64,000 nt of DNA, taken from Xanthobacter dioxanivorans (GTDB lineage Bacteria; Pseudomonadota; Alphaproteobacteria; Rhizobiales; Xanthobacteraceae). A program made the position numbers and the translations under genes. The DNA lies in assembly GCF_016807805.1 (NCBI RefSeq), contig NZ_CP063362.1:5064501-5128500 (forward strand). Direction: 5' to 3'. The notes under the pieces are model-generated. The model saw only the letters and a list, made by a program, of their open reading frames with translations. It did not search any database and had not been told where the DNA came from. Positions 1-8,623 of this stretch are shown in pieces (position 1 is the first letter of the stretch; each line of letters begins with the position of its first letter).

Positions 1-265
1 CGGTCACGTCCGGCACCACGCCATCCTCGATCTCGGCATGGGTCCAGCCGGCGCCGATCTCCAGGAAATCCGTGCCGCGTGTCAGCGTGCGCAGCTCGCC
101 GACGCGGCGCAGGTCCACCAGGGCAGCGGGGCGCGCGAGGCGCAAATTCAGCATGGGGCCCAGCGAGCAGCCGCCGGAGACGGGCTTCGCCCCCTCCCCC
201 GCAAGTGCCGCGAGGGCCTGGTCGAGGCTGGTGGCGAGGGTCAGATCGAAAGCTGCGGGCTTCAT
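1..265 (-). CDS. Molybdenum hydroxylase FAD-binding subunit (CoxM-like), partial
   Basis: The N-terminal 88 residues of a CoxM/CutM/XdhB-type FAD-binding subunit; the rest lies beyond the left edge. The protein begins MKPAAFDLTLATSLDQAL and has the early FAD-site signature of the family, a PVSGGCSLGPMLNLRLARP stretch, followed by LVDLRRV. These subunits pass electrons from the molybdenum/Fe-S centres to FAD. The ATG overlaps the stop of the upstream large-subunit gene as ATGA, which indicates translational coupling and fixes the start. A 2Fe-2S small subunit is expected further left but is not visible. The substrate cannot be told from this fragment. Confidence 0.8.
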   Translation of the reverse strand, partial: MKPAAFDLTLATSLDQALAALAGEGAKPVSGGCSLGPMLNLRLARPAALVDLRRVGELRTLTRGTDFLEIGAGWTHAEIEDGVVPDVT

Positions 266-2643
266 GCGGCGCTCCGTCCGCTCGTGTCCGGGCCCTTGGC
301 CGCGGCGATGGCCGCGAGCACCCGGTCGGGCGTCGCCGGGATCTCGCAGAGCACGGCGCCGAGCCCGCGCAGGGCATCGTTCATGGCGTTCACGATCGCC
401 CCGGCGGGGGCGATGGCGCCGCCTTCCCCCACCCCCTTGATGCCGTGGGCGGAAAACGGCGAGAGCGTCTCGGTGTGGGCGATGCGCGTCTTCGGCAACT
501 CGGTGGGGCCGGGCAGCAGATAATCGATGAGGGTGGAGGCGAGCGGCTGGCCTTCGGCGTCGTAGGTGCTCTCCTCGAACAGCGCCGTGCCGATGCCCTG
601 GGCGACGCCGCCATAGGCCTGCCCCTCGACGATCATGGGGTTCACCATGCGCCCGCAGTCTTCCACCACCACATAGTCGAGGATCTCGGTGGCGCCGGTC
701 GCCGGGTCCACCGCCACCAGGGCGGCGTGGGTGGCATAGGAGAACAGGCCCGTATCCACCTGCGGCTTGTAGCCCTCGGTCACTTCGAGGCCGCCGGTGT
801 CCACGGTGTCGGGCAGGACTTCCGGCGTCGTGTACCAGGCCCGCGCCACCTCGGCGAAGGTGGTGGAGCCGTTCAGGCCGTGGATCACGCCCTTGTCGAA
901 GCGGATGTCGGCGGGCGTGCATTGCAGCAGGTGCGCGGCCAGAGCCTTCACCTTCTCCGCCAGCTTCTCGGCGGTGCGCGAGACCGCGCCGCCGGCCATG
1001 ACGATGCCGCGCGAGGCATAGGCGCCGGTGGAGAAGGGCGTGGTCGCGGTGTCGCCGAGGATGACGCGGATCTGCGCCACCGGAAGGGTGAGGATCTCGC
1101 TCGCCATCTGCGCCAGCGTCGTCTCCAGCCCCTGGCCGATGGTGTGGATGCCGGCCCGCACGTCGGCGCTGCCATCGGGGTTGAGGCGGATGGTGGCCTG
1201 CTCATAGCCCGGCACCAGGGGCGTGCCCCAGGAGGCGAACACCTTGGTGCCGTGGGCGGACTGCTCCGTATAGGTTGAGAAGCCGACGCCGATGAGCCGC
1301 CCGTCCGGCTCCCGCGTCTTCTGGCGTTCGCGCACGGCATCGAAGCCGATCATCTCGCGCGCGGTGGCCAGCGAGGCGGGATAGTCGCCGCTGTCGTAAT
1401 ACTTCTTGGTGATGTTGGTGTAGGGCATGGCCGAGCCCGGCACGAGGTTCTCCGCCCGCACGTCCACCGCCTCGCGCCCTACGGCGGCAGCGATGGCGTC
1501 GATGGTCAGCTCCATGGCGAAGCACACGCCCGGCCGCGCCACGCCGCGATAGGGCGCAAACGGCGGCTTGTTGGTGGCCACCGACCAGGTCTTGCAGCGA
1601 TAGACCGGCCAGATGTACGGCCCCGGCAGGTTGCCGCCGGCCTGCGCCGCCTCCAGGCACGCGGTGAAGGGCCAGACCGAATAGGCGCCCACATTCACGC
1701 TGACTTCCGCGTCGAGCCCCAGCAGCCGGCCGCGCTCGTCCGCATAGGCGGTGATGACGTACTCATGCTCGCGGGCATTGGCGCCGGCGGTGAGGTGCTC
1801 GCGCCGGTCCTCGATCCAGCGGAACGGGCGCTTCAGGGTGAGCGCCAGCCACGCCACCAGGATCTCCTCCGGCTGGAGCAGGCACTTGTAGCCGAAGCCG
1901 CCGCCCACGTCCGGCGGGGCGATGCGGATCTGGCCTTCGGGAATGCCCAGCGTCTCGGCGAGGCCGGTGCGGATCATGTGCGGCACCTGGGTGGAGGTGT
2001 GCACCACCAGCAGGTTCGCCTGGAAATCCCACCAGGCGACGAGGCCCTTGCCCTCCATGGGGTGCATGCACTGGCGGCCGGTGCGGAAGCGCTTCTCCAC
2101 CTTCACCGGCGCGGTGCGGGCCACCTCGTCCATGCCGCCGGAATCGAAGCTGGTTTCGAGGAAGAGGTTGTCGCCCCACGCCTCGTGCAGCAGCGCCGAG
2201 CCCGGCGCGCGCCCGGTGGCGCAATCGACGACGACGGGAAGCTCCTCGTAGTCGAATTCCGTCGCCTCGCACAAATCCTCCGCCTCGGCGCGGGTCGGGG
2301 CATAGGCCATGGCGACGATGTCGCCGACGAAACGCACCTTGTCCCGCGCCAGCGGCGGATGGGCGGAGAGCTTGTAGCCGGGAATGGTGGAGCGGGTGAC
2401 GATGTCGCCCACCCCCACCGCGTCCAGGGATGTGAACACCCGGTCCTCGCGCCCCCGCGGCTTGGCCACCGAGAGGATGCGGGCATGGGCGACCGGGCTC
2501 CTCAGGAAGGCCACGTCGCACATGCCCGGCATGCGGATGTCGCCGGCGAACCGCCCGCGGCCCATGAGGTGGCGGTGATCCTCCTTGCGGCGGACGCGTG
2601 CGCCGACCCCCTCGCCCTCAACCACCCTGTGATCCACCGCCAT
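262..2643 (-). CDS. Molybdenum hydroxylase large subunit (xanthine dehydrogenase/CoxL family)
   Basis: A 793-residue molybdopterin-cytosine-dinucleotide-binding subunit of the xanthine dehydrogenase/aerobic CO dehydrogenase family. Visible signatures are the MoCo-binding VGGGFG at residues 246-251, a PYRGVARP loop at 364-371 and the C-terminal GVGEGG at 737-742, whose Glu740 is the family's catalytic base. True CO dehydrogenase (form I) carries AYXCSFR in the active-site loop; PYRGVARP is not that, so the substrate is probably an N-heterocycle, aldehyde or similar compound rather than CO. The start is supported by an AAGGGAA Shine-Dalgarno sequence about six bases upstream. It follows the TRAP binding-protein gene by 60 bases and overlaps the CoxM-like gene by four, so transport and oxidation genes probably form one operon. 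Confidence 0.9.
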   Translation of the reverse strand: MAVDHRVVEGEGVGARVRRKEDHRHLMGRGRFAGDIRMPGMCDVAFLRSPVAHARILSVAKPRGREDRVFTSLDAVGVGDIVTRSTIPGYKLSAHPPLARDKVRFVGDIVAMAYAPTRAEAEDLCEATEFDYEELPVVVDCATGRAPGSALLHEAWGDNLFLETSFDSGGMDEVARTAPVKVEKRFRTGRQCMHPMEGKGLVAWWDFQANLLVVHTSTQVPHMIRTGLAETLGIPEGQIRIAPPDVGGGFGYKCLLQPEEILVAWLALTLKRPFRWIEDRREHLTAGANAREHEYVITAYADERGRLLGLDAEVSVNVGAYSVWPFTACLEAAQAGGNLPGPYIWPVYRCKTWSVATNKPPFAPYRGVARPGVCFAMELTIDAIAAAVGREAVDVRAENLVPGSAMPYTNITKKYYDSGDYPASLATAREMIGFDAVRERQKTREPDGRLIGVGFSTYTEQSAHGTKVFASWGTPLVPGYEQATIRLNPDGSADVRAGIHTIGQGLETTLAQMASEILTLPVAQIRVILGDTATTPFSTGAYASRGIVMAGGAVSRTAEKLAEKVKALAAHLLQCTPADIRFDKGVIHGLNGSTTFAEVARAWYTTPEVLPDTVDTGGLEVTEGYKPQVDTGLFSYATHAALVAVDPATGATEILDYVVVEDCGRMVNPMIVEGQAYGGVAQGIGTALFEESTYDAEGQPLASTLIDYLLPGPTELPKTRIAHTETLSPFSAHGIKGVGEGGAIAPAGAIVNAMNDALRGLGAVLCEIPATPDRVLAAIAAAKGPDTSGRSAA

Positions 2644-2703
2644 GGCCGTTCCCTTTTCATGCGGGACGGCCTTGCCGCCCCGCTCCCGTCCGTCAGCCGC
2701 GTG

Positions 2704-3792
2704 TCAGGGCCATTTGGGCGCCGCGAAGCGGAAGCTGTCGAGGCGATAATCCGCGACGCGCATCCAGGCGTTGGATTCGTTCAGGAAGGTCTTCCACGGC
2801 TCGTAGATCTTCTTGAACTCGGCATTGGAGGCCGCGACCTCGGCGAAGGTCTCGGTGGTGGCCTTGTAGACCGCCTCCATCACCGGCTGCGGGAAGGCGC
2901 GCAGCTCGATGCCGGCGCCGAGCAGGCGGCGCAGGGCCTCCGGGTTCTTGGTGTCGTAGTTGGCGAGCATCATCAGGTTCTGTTCGGTGGCCGCGGTCTC
3001 GAACGCGACCTTGTAGAGCGGCGGCAGGGCGTCGAACGCCTCCTTGTTGGCAAGCGTGGTGATCTGGGCGCTGCCCTCCCACCAGCCCGGGGTGTAGTAG
3101 TATTTCGCCACCTTGTTGAAGCCGAGCTTCTCGTCGTCATAGGGGCCGATCCATTCGGCCGCGTCGATGGTGCCGCGCTCCAGCGAGGGATAGATGTCGC
3201 CGGGCGGGATCTGCTGCGGCACGACGCCGAGCTTGGAGAGGATGCGGCCGCCGAGGCCGGCGATGCGCATCTTGAGGCCCTGGAGGTCCTCCAGGCCCTT
3301 GATTTCCTTGCGGTACCAGCCGCCCATCTGCACGCCGGTATTGCCGCACGGGAAGGAGACCATGTTCTCCTTGCCGAACAGTTCCTGGATGAGGGCCTTG
3401 CCGCCGCCATAGTAATACCAGGCGTTCTGCTGGCGGGCGTTGGTGCCGAAGGCAATACCGCCGTCGAAGGCATAGGCCGGGTTCTTGCCGGTAAAGAACG
3501 AGGTGAGGGTGTGGGAGCACTCGACCGTCTTGTTCTTGGTGGCGTCGAACACCTGGGTGGCGCCGACGATCTCGCCGCCGGCGAACGGCATCACCTCGAA
3601 CTTGCCCTCGGTGAGCTCGGAGATGCGTTGGCACATGGCCACCGCCGAGCCATACATGGTATCGAGGCTCTTCGGCCAGCTGGTGGCCATGCGCCACTTG
3701 ACCGACGGCTGCCCCTGCGCGAGCGCCGGGGCGGCAACGGCGGTGGCGCCGGCGCCCGCCGCGATGCCGGTGAGGAATGTACGTCGCTTCAT
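2704..3792 (-). CDS. TRAP transporter substrate-binding protein (DctP/FcbT1-like)
   Basis: A 362-residue periplasmic binding protein of a tripartite ATP-independent periplasmic transporter. The N-terminus MKRRTFLTG followed by an Ala-rich stretch ending APALAQ is a Tat-like or Sec signal peptide with an AxA-type cleavage site. The mature part has features of the mannitol/chloroaromatic/2-oxo-acid branch (COG4663), including WPKSLDTMYG near residue 40 and the EWIGPYDDEKLGF segment that contributes to the ligand site in TakP-like proteins. The ATG is chosen because the signal peptide begins there and a GAGGGGAACC Shine-Dalgarno precedes it; an in-frame upstream extension lacks protein character. 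It lies 3' of the two permease genes and 5' of the molybdenum hydroxylase. Confidence 0.9.
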   Translation of the reverse strand: MKRRTFLTGIAAGAGATAVAAPALAQGQPSVKWRMATSWPKSLDTMYGSAVAMCQRISELTEGKFEVMPFAGGEIVGATQVFDATKNKTVECSHTLTSFFTGKNPAYAFDGGIAFGTNARQQNAWYYYGGGKALIQELFGKENMVSFPCGNTGVQMGGWYRKEIKGLEDLQGLKMRIAGLGGRILSKLGVVPQQIPPGDIYPSLERGTIDAAEWIGPYDDEKLGFNKVAKYYYTPGWWEGSAQITTLANKEAFDALPPLYKVAFETAATEQNLMMLANYDTKNPEALRRLLGAGIELRAFPQPVMEAVYKATTETFAEVAASNAEFKKIYEPWKTFLNESNAWMRVADYRLDSFRFAAPKWP

Positions 3793-3886
3793 CCTGGTTC
3801 CCCTCATTGTTGCTTGAGCGATCCGGACGGTGAGAACCGGATCTTGCGGATGACGGTGCTGCGGAAGGTGGAGAAGGGGGCGGCGC

Positions 3887-5776
3887 TCATAGCCCCGCCC
3901 CCGGCTTGGGCAGGTCGTCGAGGCCCGGCATGGCCGGCAGGCCGGGCAGAGCGCCGGGGCCATCGAGGCCGTCGAGCTGGCGCTGGGCGGCGGCCGGGTC
4001 GCTGACGGCGCCCATGCCCCTGTCGCGCACCACCAGCTGCGGGAAGAAGATGATGAGGCCGACCATCACCAGCTGGATCACCACGAACGGGATGGCCCCC
4101 CAATAGATCTGGGCGGAGGTGATGGGCTCCATGCGCTTGCCGGTGATCTTGTCGAGATAGGGCACCTTCGGCGCCACCGAGCGCAGATAGAACAGCGCGA
4201 AGCCGAAGGGCGGGTGCATGAAGGAGGTCTGCATGTTCACGCCCAGCATCACCCCCAGCCAGATGAGGTCGATGCCGAGCTTCTCCGCCGCCGGCCCGAT
4301 GAGCGGGATAATGATGAAGGCGAGCTCGAAGAAATCGAGGAAGAAGGCGAGGAAGAAGATCAGCGCATTGATGAACAGCAGGAAGCCCACCTGCCCGCCC
4401 GGCAGGCTGGTGAGCAGGTGCTCCACCCACAGGTGGCCGTTGATGCCGTAGAAGGTGAGCGAGAACACCCGCGCGCCCAGCACGATGAAGATGGCGAAGG
4501 CGGAGAGCTTGGCGGTGGTCTGCGTCGCCTGGGTGATGATGGAGAGCGAGAAGCGCGCCGGATTGCGCTCCAGCCGGCGCTTCAGGGCGGCGAGCACCAT
4601 GGCCCCCACCGCACCCATGGCGCCGCCCTCCGTGGGGGTCGCGACGCCGAGGAAGATGGTGCCCAGCACCAGGAAGATGAGCAGCAGCGGCGGCACCATC
4701 ACGAAGGTGACCCGCTCCGCCATGCGCGAGACGAGGCACACGCCGGTGGCACGCTCCACCGCCCCGGCGAGGAAGGCATAGAGCACGCCCGCGCCGACGA
4801 GGTCGGCGAAGAGCGCGAGCGTCGGATGCCCGCTACGGCCCGCGGCCACATAGGCCACCGCGACAGCCGCCGTCAGCACCGCCGACAGGCCGAGCCGATG
4901 CGCCCCGAGGAAGCGGTTGAACAGGGCCGAGACCAGCGCCACCACCGTGGCGATGCAGATGGAGAGGATGACGAAGTCCGCCCCGGGCTTCACCTGCGTA
5001 TCGCGCATCACCAGGATGGCGACCACGGTGGAGAAGGCCACCAGCACGCCGAGCTGCCACACGCCACGCGCTCCGGACGGCTCGCGGCAGGTGAGCGCCT
5101 CCGGCGGCAGGCCCGGCGCCGATTTGGGCGACACGAGGGTGACGAGGAAGACGAACAGAGCGTAGAGCCCGGCCAATATGAGGCCGGGGAGGAAGGCGCC
5201 GTCATACATGTCGCCCACCGAGCGACCGAGCTGGTCGGCCATCACGATGAGCACGAGGGAGGGCGGGATGATCTGCGCCAGCGTGCCCGATGCCGCGATG
5301 ACGCCGGAGGCGAGGCGCCGGTCATAGCCGTAGCGCAGCATGATCGGCAGTGAGATGAGGCCCATGGAAATGACCGAGGCTGCCACCACGCCGGTGGTCG
5401 CGGCGAGTAGCGCGCCGACGAAGATCACCGCATAGGCGAGGCCGCCGCGCACCATGCCGAACAATTGGCCGATGGTCTCCAGCAGGTCCTCCGCCATGCC
5501 GGAGCGCTCCAGCACCAGCCCCATGAAGGTGAAGAACGGGATAGCGAGCAGCACCTCGTTCGACATGGTGCCGAACACCCGCTCCGGCAGCGCCTGCAGC
5601 AGCGGCCAGGAGAGCGTGATCGTCTCCGGCGCGTAGGGCGAGAGCTCCACCGCGATGAAGAAGAAGAGCAGCCCGTTGGCCGCCAGCGCGAAGGCCACCG
5701 GATAGCCGAGCAGCATGAACGCGACCAGCGTCGCGAACATGATGGGCGCCAGGTTCTGGGCGATGAAGAGCGTCAT
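3887..5776 (-). CDS. TRAP transporter large permease (DctM/FcbT3-like)
   Basis: A 629-residue polytopic membrane protein, the substrate-translocating subunit of the TRAP system. N-terminal helices (FATLVAFMLLGYPVAFAL) and the TMSNEVLLAIPFFTFMGLVLERSG region are typical of DctM, as is a repeated ATPTEGGAMGAVGAM segment in the second half. Ordinary DctM proteins are about 425 residues; this one carries an extra central block of roughly 150-200 residues with additional hydrophobic segments, as in the COG4664 branch. The C-terminus is a Pro/Leu/Gly-rich soluble tail. The start at MTLFIAQNL places the first helix correctly; in-frame sequence upstream is arginine-rich and overlaps the small-permease gene. 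It lies 50 bases after that gene. Confidence 0.9.
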   Translation of the reverse strand: MTLFIAQNLAPIMFATLVAFMLLGYPVAFALAANGLLFFFIAVELSPYAPETITLSWPLLQALPERVFGTMSNEVLLAIPFFTFMGLVLERSGMAEDLLETIGQLFGMVRGGLAYAVIFVGALLAATTGVVAASVISMGLISLPIMLRYGYDRRLASGVIAASGTLAQIIPPSLVLIVMADQLGRSVGDMYDGAFLPGLILAGLYALFVFLVTLVSPKSAPGLPPEALTCREPSGARGVWQLGVLVAFSTVVAILVMRDTQVKPGADFVILSICIATVVALVSALFNRFLGAHRLGLSAVLTAAVAVAYVAAGRSGHPTLALFADLVGAGVLYAFLAGAVERATGVCLVSRMAERVTFVMVPPLLLIFLVLGTIFLGVATPTEGGAMGAVGAMVLAALKRRLERNPARFSLSIITQATQTTAKLSAFAIFIVLGARVFSLTFYGINGHLWVEHLLTSLPGGQVGFLLFINALIFFLAFFLDFFELAFIIIPLIGPAAEKLGIDLIWLGVMLGVNMQTSFMHPPFGFALFYLRSVAPKVPYLDKITGKRMEPITSAQIYWGAIPFVVIQLVMVGLIIFFPQLVVRDRGMGAVSDPAAAQRQLDGLDGPGALPGLPAMPGLDDLPKPGAGL

Positions 5777-5825
5777 CGGACGACGGACCCGCAGCGTTCG
5801 GACAGGCAGGAGAGGTGGCGCGCGC

Positions 5826-6440
5826 TCATGGCTGCATCCCGCCCTGCGAGATGCGCGGATCGACGTTGGCGAGCTCATGGAGGATGCGCTCGGCCTCCGC
5901 CTCGTGGAGGTCCGCGGCGGCATCCTCCTGAAGCGCTCCGCGCATGATGGCCACGCGCTTGATCAGCTCGGCGACGCCCTGCAGGAAGACGAGGGCGAAG
6001 CCCAGAAGGATGAGCGCTTTGGCCGGCCACAAAATGAGCCCGCCCGCATTCACCGACGCCTCCGCCGAGGCCAGGGAGTTCAGCACGAAGGGAATGCACA
6101 GCCATACCATCAGGCCGCAGAAGACCATCAGGAAGAAGACGTGGCAGAACACCTCGATGATGTTGGTGACCCGCTTGGACAGCTTGCTGGCGACGATGTC
6201 GATGCGGATGTGCTCGTTCAGCTGCAGCGTCCACGGCGCGCACAGCATGAACACGGCGCCGAACAGGTACCATTGCAGTTCCAGCCAGGCATTGGACGAG
6301 ACGCCGAACGCCTTGCGCACCACCGCATTGACGGCCGAAACGATGATGGCCACGAGGATCGCCCAGCAGGCGACCCGCCCGACGAAGGCATTCAGGCGAT
6401 CGATGGCAAAGGCCAGACCAAGGAATTTCTTCACGCCCAC
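5826..6440 (-). CDS. TRAP transporter small permease (DctQ/FcbT2-like)
   Basis: A 204-residue protein with four predicted membrane helices, the usual DctQ topology: one near residues 19-40, a second with the conserved LELQWYLFGAVFMLCAPWTL motif, and two more (EVFCHVFFLMVFCGLMVWL; WPAKALILLGFALVFLQGV). DctQ couples the binding protein and the large permease. The LNEHIRIDI motif after helix 2 is a family hallmark (NxHVRVD). It is the first gene of the TRAP and molybdenum-hydroxylase locus, so the promoter should lie in the AT-rich interval beyond its start. Confidence 0.9.
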   Translation of the reverse strand: MGVKKFLGLAFAIDRLNAFVGRVACWAILVAIIVSAVNAVVRKAFGVSSNAWLELQWYLFGAVFMLCAPWTLQLNEHIRIDIVASKLSKRVTNIIEVFCHVFFLMVFCGLMVWLCIPFVLNSLASAEASVNAGGLILWPAKALILLGFALVFLQGVAELIKRVAIMRGALQEDAAADLHEAEAERILHELANVDPRISQGGMQP

Positions 6441-6932
6441 GCTCCCGATTCAAGACGTCGGCCGACCGGACCGGGCGCGCCCTGACAGTTCAGGCTCGGC
6501 ACGCCCCATTTGACGCAAACACGGATCAGATAAATAATAAGTATTATTCCAATCTTTCTAGGGCGCCTCAAACACCTTATGGCCCCAGATGAGCTTAAAT
6601 GCAGCGAAACGCTGCATAATAATACAACAACAAATGCAGAATTATTTAAATATTATTTTAATAATAGTCCAACATATTTACTGCGCAACACAAGCTTACC
6701 TTCGGCCGTCCCAGCCAGAATGATCCGATCACCCGCACCGTTCAGCACGCCACCTCCATGTCCTCAGGCATCCACCCCGGACCGCCTCGGCGGCTTCACA
6801 AAGGACGTCCCGGCCGCCGGGCGGGGCTGGCCGGGACACGCCCGGCCAAGAAAAGAGCGACCAAGAAAAGACGGGCGATGAAAAGACGGGCAACGACGCC
6901 GTGCGCGCAATCGCCCTCTTCCCAAGCTGCCC
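6441..6932. other. AT-rich intergenic region upstream of the TRAP operon
   Basis: No convincing gene. About 6520-6700 is strikingly AT-rich for this genome, with runs such as aaataataagtattatt and attatttaaatattatttt, whereas both flanks are GC-rich. It contains an inverted repeat AATAATA-AG-TATTATT at 6533-6548 and a hairpin at 6599-6617. Because the TRAP operon starts at its left edge and transcribes leftward, this is the likely promoter and operator region. The short reading frames here have no protein-like composition. Confidence 0.6.
6599..6617. repeat. Perfect 8-bp inverted repeat (hairpin or operator)
   Basis: ATGCAGCG-AAA-CGCTGCAT is a perfect 8-bp palindrome with a 3-base centre, about 160 bases upstream of the TRAP small-permease start. 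It could be a repressor or activator operator for the TRAP/molybdenum-hydroxylase operon. There is no T-run on either side, so it is unlikely to be a terminator. Confidence 0.5.
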
Positions 6933-7304
6933 TCAGCCTTCCGCCGCCTTGTTCAAGATCTCTTCCGGCGTGCTGGACACGACCTTGGCGTAGCGCGGAA
7001 TGAACTTGCCGCCGACGATATGGCGGATAAAGCTGGGCTTGATGTCTTCGGCGAGGATCCTGCGGATGCGCGCGTGCTCCTCGATATCCTTCCACTCCGC
7101 GATGAGATAGAAGCGAAGCGGATCTTCTTCATCCCGAAGGAGAACACCATCCTTAACCTGCGCCCATGACTTGTGCATGGGGTTGCCATCCGAATAATCG
7201 AACGCCTCGAACTCGCGGATGAACTCCTCCTCCACGCCGGGGTGGATGGTGAAGTCATAGATATGAAGGTAGTTGCCCTTCGTCGCGAGCGGCTCCTGCG
7301 CCAT
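6933..7304 (-). CDS. Small dimeric alpha/beta-barrel protein (ABM-like)
   Basis: A 123-residue cytoplasmic protein with the pattern of the antibiotic-biosynthesis-monooxygenase-like ferredoxin fold: a first beta strand NYLHIYDFTIHPG, a helix EEEFIREFEAF, then FYLIAEWKDIEEHARIR, which matches the conserved W-containing strand and helix of ABM domains. A GAGGGAGG Shine-Dalgarno supports the ATG. Members include cofactor-free monooxygenases and many uncharacterised proteins, so no reaction can be assigned. It is divergent from the neighbouring FAD oxidoreductase, and the two may share a control region. Confidence 0.65.
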   Translation of the reverse strand: MAQEPLATKGNYLHIYDFTIHPGVEEEFIREFEAFDYSDGNPMHKSWAQVKDGVLLRDEEDPLRFYLIAEWKDIEEHARIRRILAEDIKPSFIRHIVGGKFIPRYAKVVSSTPEEILNKAAEG

Positions 7305-7678
7305 GCCGGCCTCCCTCAGTGTCCCTGGACATTGGACGAGCCGCCTTCCGGCGGACTCGAATAAAGATGTACACTGATTAATTCGGCCGTCAATGCGCCA
7401 CATCAGAATTCACCCAAGATGCCGCCGGTATGGGCATATCGACTGTTTTCCGCGCATATTTGGTGCGGATTTGACTTCTCCGCAGGCAGGAAAACGACTG
7501 TGTACTGACTAAATGCACGGACAAACTTCGCATCTCCCCGCGACGGAAGGCGCACCGCCAAGGTCGACCTGATCCGCCGCGCGTCCGCCGCCGTGGAGCT
7601 CGGCGGCGGACGGTAGCCGCGATGCCTCTCCTCGCTTAAGCTTGGGGCGGCGCCAGCGGCGGCGCGGGTGGCAGGGAC
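7305..7678. promoter_or_regulatory. Divergent promoter region with a repeated motif
   Basis: A 374-base gap between divergent genes. Two similar motifs occur in the same orientation: TGTACACTGATTAAT at about 7368-7382 and TGTGTACTGACTAAAT at about 7499-7514. They share an ACTGAYTAAW core, which suggests binding sites for one regulator of either or both genes. A GC-rich imperfect hairpin lies at about 7338-7358. No gene is supported in the interval. Confidence 0.4.
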
Positions 7679-8623
7679 ATGTTCGACGCGGTGATCATCG
7701 GAGGGGGACCGGCCGGGGCGTCCTGCGCCCTGTGGCTGAAGATGCTCGGCTTCCGCCCTTGCATCGTCGAGCGCCGCCCCGTGCTCGGCGGCCTGCAGAA
7801 CGACAACCCCTACCCCAACCAATGGATCGCCCCGGTGCTCAACCGCACCGGCCTCGAGGTCGCCGCCGACATCCACCGCCATGTGCTCGAACACGACATC
7901 GTCTGCCGCCTCAGCGAGGCGGTTACCGCGCTCGAAGTGGTGGAAGGCGGCTTCCGCGTCACCACGGCGGGAGGAGAGATCATCCTGGCGCGCACGGCGG
8001 TGCTGGCCTCGGGCGTCCGGCCGGTGAAGGGCGGCTTCACCGCGTCGGACGGGGTGATCATCGGGCCTGGCCGCACCATGTTCCATGCCGAGTTCGAGGG
8101 CCAGTCGGTGGCCATCCTCGGCGGCGGCGACAATGCCTTCGAGAACTATATCTTCGTGCGCAAGCGCGGAGCCACCCGCGTCACCATCTTCGCCCGCACC
8201 ATCCGCGCGCGCCGCGAGTTCCTGGAGAAGGTGCCGCCGGCGGACGTGCGCATCGGCGCCTATCCGGTGGCGCCGGATGTCCCGTCCGTCGCCAGCCAGC
8301 GTTACGACCGCATCCTGGTGTTCTACGGCTGGGAGCCCTATCTGCCCTACGCGCGCCACCTCGGTCTCGCCCACAGCTCCCGCGGCTTCGTGGAGACCAG
8401 CGCCGATTGCGAGACCTCCGTCCCCGACCTCTACGCCATCGGCGAGATCGCCCAGCGCATGCATCCGTGCTGCGTCACCTCCATGGCCGATGGCGTGGTG
8501 GCGGCCAAGGCCATCCAGCGGACGCTGGAGCAGGACGCCGTCGCCCGCTTCGCCGAGCGCGTCCGGCGGTCGGCGCCTTCCGGCGATCCCGCGCGGGCCG
8601 AGCCGCCGCAGCGCCTTAGGTGA
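7679..8623 (+). CDS. FAD-dependent oxidoreductase (thioredoxin-reductase-like fold, no CxxC)
   Basis: A 314-residue two-domain flavoprotein. The N-terminal FAD-binding motif is GGGPAGASCALWL (residues 8-20), a second nucleotide-binding loop is ILGGGDNAFEN at about 144-154, and the C-terminal FAD contact is PDLYAIGEIAQ. This matches thioredoxin reductase and ferredoxin-NADP reductase-like proteins, but the CxxC redox pair between the domains is absent. The only close cysteines are in MHPCC near the end, so it is not a classical thioredoxin reductase. A GGCAGGGA ribosome site precedes the ATG. Its end overlaps the convergent ABC ATPase gene by eight bases. Substrate and partner are unknown. Confidence 0.75.
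   Translation: MFDAVIIGGGPAGASCALWLKMLGFRPCIVERRPVLGGLQNDNPYPNQWIAPVLNRTGLEVAADIHRHVLEHDIVCRLSEAVTALEVVEGGFRVTTAGGEIILARTAVLASGVRPVKGGFTASDGVIIGPGRTMFHAEFEGQSVAILGGGDNAFENYIFVRKRGATRVTIFARTIRARREFLEKVPPADVRIGAYPVAPDVPSVASQRYDRILVFYGWEPYLPYARHLGLAHSSRGFVETSADCETSVPDLYAIGEIAQRMHPCCVTSMADGVVAAKAIQRTLEQDAVARFAERVRRSAPSGDPARAEPPQRLR

Noticed and set aside
262..2643. Aerobic carbon monoxide dehydrogenase
   Set aside because: The active-site loop is PYRGVARP and not AYXCSFR of form I CoxL, so CO oxidation is not supported.
1765..4005. A 746-codon plus-strand frame
   Set aside because: It is antisense to the molybdenum hydroxylase and TRAP genes, rich in Arg/Gly/His with no family pattern; high GC produces such frames.
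6579..6881. A 100-codon plus-strand frame in the AT-rich gap
   Set aside because: Low-complexity Asn/Thr-rich start and Arg/Pro-rich end, no ribosome site, no family resemblance.
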